A stretch of 64,000 bases of DNA from Candidatus Latescibacterota bacterium. Its GTDB lineage: Bacteria; Latescibacterota; UBA2968; UBA8231. The stretch's first letter is position 1, and each line of letters begins with the position of its first letter. Both the position numbers and the translations under genes were made by a program. Location: assembly GCA_022820485.1 (NCBI GenBank), contig JAJEFJ010000005.1, forward strand, positions 1-64,000, given 5' to 3'. Positions 28,053 through 34,204 of the stretch are shown here, one piece after another. The notes beneath the pieces were generated by a model. It was not told the origin of the DNA, made no database searches, and saw only the letters and a program-made list of their open reading frames with translations.

Positions 28053-29381
28053 ATGGCAAACGGTGTATCCATACGAGGGGAGATTGAGCGGGAATATGTG
28101 GTGTTTTCGGATAACGCAAACGACGATCCGGCAGGAAGAAACTGGCTTTATCATCCCCAATTCCCAAGGCATTGGAAACGGGAGCCATTATATGCCATGG
28201 CACAGTGGGTGAACGGCCTCACCTTTCGGAAAATCCAGTTTAGCACTACTGGCAGACCGGTCATCAAAATCGCCGAGATCAAGGGGGGTATCTCTGGCCA
28301 GACCAGGTTCACACAGCAGACCTTTGATGAGTCCGTTCGCATTCGCTCTGGAGATCTGCTGTTTTCGTGGTCTGGCCAGCCGGAGACCTCTATTGATGCT
28401 TGCTGGTGGCGTGGCCCAGAGGGTTGGCTGAACCAGCACATTTTTCGCGTTACCCCGATCGATGGCGTCGATTCCACCTTCTTCTTTTATCTCTTGCGAT
28501 ACCTGAAGCCCAATTTCGTTGCCATTGCACGAAATAAACAAACAACGGGCCTCGGGCACGTCACGAAGCGTGATCTGGAAAACATTGAAGCGGCGCTCCC
28601 CAATCTTTCTGAACAACGCGCCATCGCCCACATCCTCGGTGCCCTCGACGACAAAATTGAACTCAACCGGCGCATGAATGAGACGCTGGAGGAGATGGCG
28701 CGGGCACTGTTCAAGTCGTGGTTCGTGGATTTCGATCCGGTTCGCGCCAAGATGGAAGGGCGAGATACCGGGCTGCCGCCGGATGTGGCCGACCTTTTTC
28801 CCGACCGGCTCGTGGAGTCGGAATTGGGGGAGATACCGGAGGGGTGGGAGGTGAAGGCGCTGGGGGAACTTATCGAATTAGCCTACAGTAAAGCCCTGAA
28901 AGTAGGCGACCGGAAAGGCGGCTCCATTCCGGTGTATGGCTCAAATGGACAAATAGGTTGGCACGACAAGAAATTAGCAGCCGGTCCAGGCATTATTATT
29001 GGCAGGAAGGGCAATCCCGGCGTTGTCACTTGGGCGCATAGCGATTTCTTCCAGATCGACACGACATTCTACGTCGTTCCAAGAAATACAAACGAGGAAC
29101 TGCCTTTCCTATTCTTTGCCCTGACTGCTCAAGACCTCCCGTCCGTTGCGGCTGATTCGGCGGTGCCGGGCCTCAATCGAAACCTCGCGTATATGAACAG
29201 GCAGCTTGTCCCTGATAAACTGGTGATAGAAGAATTCAACCATTATGCCAGTGCAATTTTCACACGTCGCCATAGCCTAGAGGAAGGATCCCGCACCCTC
29301 GCCGCCCTGCGCGACGCCTTGCTTCCCAAGCTAGTGTCCGGCGAATTGCGAGTAACGCAATTAGAGACGGCATTACCATGA
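28053..29381 (+). CDS. hsdS: Type I restriction specificity subunit HsdS (orphan, no adjacent hsdM/hsdR)
   Basis: This HsdS of about 442 residues has TRD1 (HWKREPLYAMAQWVNGLTFR), the central conserved helix block (EQRAIAHILGALDDKIELN, KSWFVDFDPVRAKMEG), TRD2 (WEVKALGELIELAYSKALK), and the closing RDALLPKLVSGELRV. ATG 28053 follows GGAG at 28041. The central block is nearly the same as in the MNT-HsdS gene at 9854-11479, in inverted orientation. No hsdM or hsdR is adjacent, so it probably pairs with the HsdM at 13712-15292. Its stop overlaps the SIR2 start (ATGA). Confidence 0.92.
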   Translation: MANGVSIRGEIEREYVVFSDNANDDPAGRNWLYHPQFPRHWKREPLYAMAQWVNGLTFRKIQFSTTGRPVIKIAEIKGGISGQTRFTQQTFDESVRIRSGDLLFSWSGQPETSIDACWWRGPEGWLNQHIFRVTPIDGVDSTFFFYLLRYLKPNFVAIARNKQTTGLGHVTKRDLENIEAALPNLSEQRAIAHILGALDDKIELNRRMNETLEEMARALFKSWFVDFDPVRAKMEGRDTGLPPDVADLFPDRLVESELGEIPEGWEVKALGELIELAYSKALKVGDRKGGSIPVYGSNGQIGWHDKKLAAGPGIIIGRKGNPGVVTWAHSDFFQIDTTFYVVPRNTNEELPFLFFALTAQDLPSVAADSAVPGLNRNLAYMNRQLVPDKLVIEEFNHYASAIFTRRHSLEEGSRTLAALRDALLPKLVSGELRVTQLETALP

Positions 29382-31101
29382 TTGATCCCGTTCATTCGCT
29401 AGCATTCTCGATTCAGGCCAATCGCGGAGTTTACGCTGTTTTTGTTGGCTCAGGCGTGTCTCGATCAGCGAAAATCCCCACGGGTTGGGAGATAACGCTC
29501 GATCTGATTCGCAAGCTAGCCCCGACCCAGAACATTGGTATCGGGAGAATTTCAAACAGGAGGCGAATTATTCTGATCTTCTCGACGCACTCGCCAAGAC
29601 GCCAGAGGAGCGGCAGCAGCTACTTCGTGCGTACTGGGAACCGAATGACCAAGAACGCGAGGAGGATGAGAAAAAGCCTACGGTAGCACATCACTCCATC
29701 GCGACGCTGGCCGCGCAAGGATTCATAAGAGTCATCATCACCACGAATTTTGACCGTCTCGTGGAAACCGCCCTTACCGACGCAGGAGTTGTATCGACGG
29801 TCCTGAGTTCTCCTGATCAGGTTCAGGGTGCTCTCCCGTTGATTCACACGCAATGCTGTGTCTTTAAAGTTCATGGTGATTACCTCGACACCCGCATTAA
29901 GAATACCCCTGATGAACTCGATCAATATCCGCCCGAATTCGATCAGCTCCTAGATCGCATCTTCGATGAGTTCGGCCTAATAGTATGCGGCTGGTCAGCA
30001 GAGTGGGACGGCGCGCTACGCTCTGCCCTTATTCGTGCATCATCGCGCCGGTTCACGACATACTGGGCAGTGCGGGGCGAGCCAAGCGATAAGGCTCAAC
30101 ACCTTATTCATCATCGCAGAGCCCAAGTAATTCCCATTGAAGACGCTGATAATTTCTTCCAGACCGTCCAGCAACAGGTCGAATCCATTGAGGAGTTTTC
30201 GCGGCCTCACCCGCTTTCAACCGAAGCCGCCGTAGCCAGCCTGAAGCGCTATATTCCCGATCCCCAACATCGGATTCGACTGTCGGATCTTATCGACAAC
30301 ACAGTTGAGCAAGTTGTCGAGGTGACGTCTGGTGAGGCTTTCTCTGCAAGCGCCCCAGAGCCGACCACCGAGTCGCTAACGAAGCGTGTACGCGGATACG
30401 AGGAAGCCTGTTCGACATTGCTGGCGCTGGCGATGACCGGAGGCTATTGGGCAGAAGAGGAGCACTATTCGGTATGGCAACGAGCACTGGAACGCCTTGG
30501 TTCGACACCATCACGCAGCGGCTTGACTTTCTGGCTTGAGTTGCAACGATATCCGGCAACGCTCCTGCTCTATGCGTTGGGACTCGGCGCGGTAGAAGCG
30601 GGTCGGCTTCGATTTCTTGGACGAATGTTAGGGACCACGATCCACAGAGCACATCAGAAGGATGTACCCGCAGTATGGATACTTCCACCTGTCTGCTTGT
30701 TTTCGTATAGCGGACAGCAGATGCAGATTCTAGAAGGCATGGACAGGCGTAAGGTACCGCTGAACGACTGGATACACGATACATTACGGCCATGTGCCGA
30801 ACATATCATCCGTGACAAAAAACGGTACACCTCGGTTTTCGATAAACTTGAAATACTGATGGCGTTGAGCTACGCTCACCATAGCTCCTTAGAGCGTTAC
30901 TCGATACCTTCTGGTGCTTTCGTACACCGATCTGAGAACAGAGTTCAAATTCTTCAGGAGATCGGAGAATCTCTCTCAAAAAAGCGAGACGACTCCCCGT
31001 TCGTAACGTGTAAAATTTTTGGCGAGACCGCTGAGGACTGTAAGCAAGGCTTAGAGGCTTTGGAACAATTTATTCCGGAGTTGGATCGGATGTTGTACTA
31101 G
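29378..31101 (+). pseudogene. SIR2-family NAD-dependent protein, single-base frameshift
   Basis: The 5' part encodes the SIR2 N-terminus (GVYAVFVGSGVSRSAKIPTG) and the rest continues one frame over with the NAD-site asparagine region IITTNFDRL, the catalytic histidine VFKVHGDY, and VCGWSAEWD. A C-terminal region of about 300 residues that I do not recognise follows. The break is at the CCCC tract 29520-29523; one extra C rejoins KLAPDPEHWYRENF into a 574-residue protein. SIR2 enzymes in defence systems destroy NAD to abort infection. The gene is coupled to hsdS by ATGA, which is unusual. As written it is inactive. Confidence 0.82.
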
Positions 31102-31254
31102 CCCGTGCATCTTTCATCGAATCCACCGTCGAGAACACCATCCAGACTAGATGAAAAGCCTCGACCAGTGTGCCTCCTACAGTTCAGACCGGTCACCCCT
31201 AGGCGGGAACGGGTCGTTGCCTTAGACAGAGTAAGGACCACACCCTTGGACAGT

Positions 31255-31283
31255 TTGATAATGTTCCCCATTTGTGGTACATT
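31255..31283 (+). promoter_or_regulatory. Sigma-70-type promoter for relB-like gene
   Basis: TTGATA (31255-31260), 17-base spacer, TACATT (31278-31283), 33 bases before the ATG at 31317, which has GGAG at 31304. Confidence 0.5.
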
Positions 31284-31316
31284 ATCGTCGCATCACTACA
31301 ATACGGAGATATACCC

Positions 31317-31574
31317 ATGGCTAAGACCGAAATGATCCGTGCCCGCGTCGAACCGGAGTTGAAGTCCCAAGCTGAAGAGGTTTTCTCGGAACTTGGGCTG
31401 TCGGCAACCGAAGCGATCACACTGTTCTATACCCAAGTCACCCTGCATCGAGGTTTGCCTTTCGCAGTGAGAGTTCCCAATGCTGAAACCATCGAAGCGC
31501 TGCGACAGGCTCGCGTAGGAGAGGGACTCACCGAGTACGCCGATCTTGAGGATCTCAAAGCCAAGCACGATTGA
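31317..31574 (+). CDS. RelB/DinJ-family antitoxin (orphan)
   Basis: The 85-residue ribbon-helix-helix antitoxin begins MAKTEMIRARVEPELK and continues AEEVFSELGLSATEAITLFY and LPFAVRVPN, the RelB/DinJ consensus. The start at 31317 is backed by GGAG at 31304-31307; an ATG at 31272 would sit on the promoter. A RelE/YafQ toxin would normally follow, but downstream there is only a KAP NTPase stump and an IS5 element. The toxin is therefore missing here; the antitoxin may be a remnant or act in trans. Confidence 0.85.
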   Translation: MAKTEMIRARVEPELKSQAEEVFSELGLSATEAITLFYTQVTLHRGLPFAVRVPNAETIEALRQARVGEGLTEYADLEDLKAKHD

Positions 31575-31602
31575 TCTATCCACCTGCTCATCACGGACCA
31601 AT

Positions 31603-31748
31603 ATGGGAATACGCATACAACCACGCGAAATAGACGTACCCGAGGATGACCCTTTCAAAAACGACCTTCTTGGCCGGAAGGAACCGGCGGAAATTCTCAC
31701 TCACCTCGTCGGTTCGATTGAAGGCCCATGCGTCCTAGCGAAGCTGTT
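31603..31748 (+). pseudogene. KAP family P-loop NTPase, 5' stump
   Basis: Residues DVPEDDPFKNDLLGRKEPAE and ILTHLVGSIEGPCVLA match the conserved N-terminus of KAP NTPases, just before where the Walker A motif should be. The frame is cut at the left end of an IS5-family element (31749). No Walker A or later KAP sequence appears on the far side of the element, so the 3' part was lost. KAP NTPases occur in defence loci. Confidence 0.78.
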
Positions 31749-32636
31749 GAGTTATTCAGAGACATTTAGCGACGGTAATTTTTATCATGGCGATACGAAT
31801 CATATTTTCGGCGGATTGGGTGAGGATTTCAAAATCCTTGGCCAAGCGTCGAAATCCGCCCAACCACGCCAAGGTACGTTCGACAATCCAGCGTTTGGGA
31901 ATCACCTTGAATTCGGGCGACGGTTTAGCGGCAATATCGATGCGTAGCCCTAACAGGTTTTCGACGAATTCAACGGTAGTACCGCTGTATCCTTGGTCGC
32001 CGGAAAAGGCTTCTATTGAATCATACTTTTCCGCGACTTGGCCGCAGACATCCCCTCCTTGGCTGGTGTCGGCGATATTGGCCGCATGGACTTGGACGGT
32101 CAGCATGTTGCCCAAGGTATCGGTGGCGATATGGCGTTTACGGCCTTTGACCTTTTTTCCCCCATCAAGGCCGCGGTCCTGACTGGCATATTGGGTCTTA
32201 ACCGATTGCGAATCAACCAACGCGTAGGTCGGATGTTGGTGTTTGCCCTGCTTTTGACGCGCTTGCCCATTGAGCGCATCCAGGGCTTGCTCCCACACCC
32301 CGCGTTGATTCCAACGTCGGTAATGGTCATAGACGGTGTCCCACGGTGGAAAATCCAACGGCAGCATCCGCCACGGAATGCCCCCTTTGACCACATAGAA
32401 AATGGCATTGACCACATCCCGTTTGGCATACCGGCCAGGATTGCCCCGAGGATCGGGGCGGGCAAAGAAAGGAGCCAGCAAAACTAGTTCCGAGCGAACT
32501 GGCGCACTGACTACCTTACCCCGAACGGCCCATCCACCGTCGCTCAGAACGATGTGCTGATTGCGTTCCGCCACATTACCGCACCCTCCCAACTTTCAAT
32601 TATAGTCGCATCCTAAACTTACAATCAGACGAACTC
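31749..32636 (-). mobile_element. IS5-family insertion sequence
   Basis: The element is about 888 bp long with one transposase. Candidate short terminal inverted repeats are GAGTTATTCAGA (31749-31760) and, on the minus strand at the right end, GAGTTCGTCTGA (32636-32625), matching at 9 of 12 positions. No clear target duplication is seen, consistent with loss of the flanking KAP sequence. Boundaries are tentative. Confidence 0.7.
31756..32592 (-). CDS. IS5-family DDE transposase
   Basis: The 278-residue transposase has KRDVVNAIFYVVKGGIPWRM, LDFPPWDTVYDHYRRWNQ, the first catalytic Asp in YALVDSQSVKT, the second in AFSGDQGYSG and the Glu in IVERTLAWLGGFRR. That is a complete DDE set. The start is uncertain: the longest frame begins with TTG at 32592 (a GTG lies at 32574). 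The stretch between IVLSDGGWAV and LLAPFF is longer than usual, so a small insertion is possible. The stop codon lies within the left inverted repeat. Confidence 0.88.
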   Translation of the reverse strand: MGGCGNVAERNQHIVLSDGGWAVRGKVVSAPVRSELVLLAPFFARPDPRGNPGRYAKRDVVNAIFYVVKGGIPWRMLPLDFPPWDTVYDHYRRWNQRGVWEQALDALNGQARQKQGKHQHPTYALVDSQSVKTQYASQDRGLDGGKKVKGRKRHIATDTLGNMLTVQVHAANIADTSQGGDVCGQVAEKYDSIEAFSGDQGYSGTTVEFVENLLGLRIDIAAKPSPEFKVIPKRWIVERTLAWLGGFRRLAKDFEILTQSAENMIRIAMIKITVAKCL

Positions 32637-32651
32637 GGCATTAGCGCAGTA

Positions 32652-32987
32652 TCAGTCGATTGCCAAGAAGTGGGAAAGAGCGTCTTTCACCGCTTGGCCA
32701 TCTCGTTTCGACAACGTGCCGACCTTGCGGACAATCAGGGTATTATCGAGGGTGAAAAGCTTGAAACGAACCTTGCAGGGGACGGTGAGACCTGCTTCCC
32801 GCCAGTCTTGGATCGTCACGTCGCTCGGCCAATCGCTTCCGGCTAAGGTGATCATGGCCAAGGTCGATTGTTCGTGAGTCTTATTAAAGCTCGCCGATGA
32901 GACGATCAGAGCCGGTCGGCGCTTGGCAACGCTCTGGTCAGTGAAGGGAAAGGGAACGACGACTACATCAAGCGACTCAAAGGTCAC
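32652..32987 (-). CDS. mazF: MazF/PemK-family endoribonuclease toxin
   Basis: The 111-residue toxin has LDVVVVPFPFTDQSVAKRRP, ALIVSSASFN and the C-terminal CKVRFKLFTLD, IVRKVGTLSKRD elements of the MazF/PemK/PemK-like family. The first strand-turn and the basic RRPALIV are intact. It cleaves RNA when its antitoxin is lost. It overlaps its antitoxin gene by 11 bases. The region between IS ends (32636 and 33371) contains just this module. Confidence 0.92.
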   Translation of the reverse strand: MTFESLDVVVVPFPFTDQSVAKRRPALIVSSASFNKTHEQSTLAMITLAGSDWPSDVTIQDWREAGLTVPCKVRFKLFTLDNTLIVRKVGTLSKRDGQAVKDALSHFLAID

Positions 32988-33201
32988 GCCACGCTTCCTC
33001 GTCCTCGGGCGAGGCCCATTCGCTCATAACCTCGGAGAGGCCCTGCAGGTAGTCGTCCCGACTCGGCGTCACCTTGTGCACCACCAGATGACTGCCCTCA
33101 ATCTCAAAGGCGATCACGTCCCCTTCCCGCAAGTTGGCCGCCTCGCGGATGCGCTTGGGGATCGTCGTCTGGCCACGTGATGTAATTTTGGCGAGTTCCA
33201 T
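32977..33201 (-). CDS. mazE: AbrB/MazE-family antitoxin
   Basis: The 74-residue protein has a swapped-hairpin AbrB DNA-binding N-terminus (LAKITSRGQTTIPKRIREA, LREGDVIAFEIEGSHLVVHK) and an acidic C-terminal tail (WASPEDEEAWRDL) expected to block the toxin. It is upstream of and overlapping mazF. A perfect inverted repeat at 33220-33243 sits 18 bases ahead of the ATG and is the likely autoregulation site. Confidence 0.92.
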   Translation of the reverse strand: MELAKITSRGQTTIPKRIREAANLREGDVIAFEIEGSHLVVHKVTPSRDDYLQGLSEVMSEWASPEDEEAWRDL

Positions 33202-33219
33202 TTGCTTAATTTGCAGATA

Positions 33220-33243
33220 TTCTTATTAAACAGAAAATAAGAA
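33220..33243. promoter_or_regulatory. Candidate MazE operator (8-bp inverted repeat)
   Basis: TTCTTATT (33220-33227) and AATAAGAA (33236-33243) form a perfect inverted repeat with an eight-base centre, just upstream of the mazE ATG on the minus strand, in AT-rich DNA overlapping the likely promoter. Confidence 0.6.
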
Positions 33244-33370
33244 GAAACAGAGCTAAATCAATCTTCCGACCATCGGCATTTGTGCAAACGCGCCGACAAC
33301 ATCTCTACCATCTAACCTGCATATCGAGTATTTTTAATCAATTACGTTGAGACGACGGTGGAGTAAGACT

Positions 33371-33430
33371 ACCCTCCCTTTAGCTCTAAATTTTCAATTA
33401 GCCGAATCCTAAACTTACAATTAGACGTCT
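33371..33430. repeat. Relic of an IS5 right end (repeat of 32583-32632)
   Basis: ACCCTCCC followed by TTTTCAATTA, CCTAAACTTACAATTAGACG matches the right end of the IS at 32583-32632 (ACCCTCCC, CTTTCAATTA, CCTAAACTTACAATCAGACG), in the same orientation. On the minus strand it also begins with GAG. It is a solo end without a transposase. Confidence 0.65.
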
Positions 33431-33460
33431 CAACATTTACAATTAGCCACCCAGTCCTCC

Positions 33461-34204
33461 ATGCCCGATAAACAAACACCCGACGACCTAATCTGGGGCC
33501 GCCACCCCGTACTCGAAGCCCTCCGCGCCGAGCGCCCCCTGCGCCGCCTGCTCATCGCCAAGGGCGCACACGGCCCAGTCATCGACGAAATTTTCGCCCG
33601 CGCGCGGCAGGCCCACATTCCCTATGACCTGCGCGACAAAGCCCAACTCGACCGCCTCGCCGGCCCCCGCCACCAAAGCGTCGTCGCCTACGCGGCCGCC
33701 GCAACGTACGCGGACTTCGATCACGTACTCGCCCACCTACCGACTCAAGCCCTACTCATCTTCCTCGACCAAGTGCAAGATCCCCACAACCTCGGAGCCA
33801 TCATCCGCAGCGCCCACGCGCTCGGCGCGCACGGCGTAGTAGTGCCCGCCCGGTCTGCCGCCGGCCTCTCGCCAGCCGCGCTCAAGGCCGCCGCCGGTGC
33901 AACCCAACACCTGCCCGTCTGCCGAGTTGACAACTTGCAAAAAGCCCTGCAAAAAGCTGCAAATTGTGGGCTTTTCATCGTCGGACTCGACGCCCAAGGC
34001 GAACAGCCCTTGACGACCGCCGACTTTGCCCAGCCCTGCGCCCTAGTCATCGGCAGCGAGGGCAAAGGACTGCGGCGCATGGTGCAAAAGCGCTGCGACG
34101 CGCTCTTGCACATCCCCATGCAGCGCGAGGCCATCGGCTCGCTCAACGCCTCGGTGGCCGCTGGCATCGCCCTGTACGAAGTATTCCGCCAACGCCAGCC
34201 ATGA
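33461..34204 (+). CDS. rlmB: TrmH/RlmB-family 23S rRNA 2'-O-methyltransferase
   Basis: The 247-residue SPOUT methyltransferase has an N-terminal substrate-binding domain (IWGRHPVLEALRAERPLRRL, RHQSVVAYAAA) and the three SpoU motifs: QVQDPHNLGAIIRSAHALG, CALVIGSEGKGLRRMV and MQREAIGSLNASVAAGIALY. It methylates a ribose 2'-OH, in RlmB the conserved guanosine near the peptidyl-transferase centre. It begins the plus-strand housekeeping run and its stop overlaps the next start (ATGA). Confidence 0.94.
   Translation: MPDKQTPDDLIWGRHPVLEALRAERPLRRLLIAKGAHGPVIDEIFARARQAHIPYDLRDKAQLDRLAGPRHQSVVAYAAAATYADFDHVLAHLPTQALLIFLDQVQDPHNLGAIIRSAHALGAHGVVVPARSAAGLSPAALKAAAGATQHLPVCRVDNLQKALQKAANCGLFIVGLDAQGEQPLTTADFAQPCALVIGSEGKGLRRMVQKRCDALLHIPMQREAIGSLNASVAAGIALYEVFRQRQP

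Noticed and set aside
29378..29686. Programmed frameshift in the SIR2 gene
   Set aside because: No slippery heptamer or stimulatory structure was evident; a lost C is simpler. It remains untested.
31546..31947. Single plus-strand frame running from the antitoxin end into the IS element
   Set aside because: Only 31603-31748 is KAP-like. The rest is antisense to the transposase and arises by chance read-through.
32652..33201. Possible continuation of the KAP NTPase beyond the IS element
   Set aside because: The DNA to the right of the IS encodes MazF/MazE on the other strand, with no Walker A or KAP motifs.
33964..34200. N-terminal extension of LptD upstream of 34201
   Set aside because: The extension reads out of frame through rlmB. 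ATG 34201 gives a proper signal peptide and an ATGA overlap.
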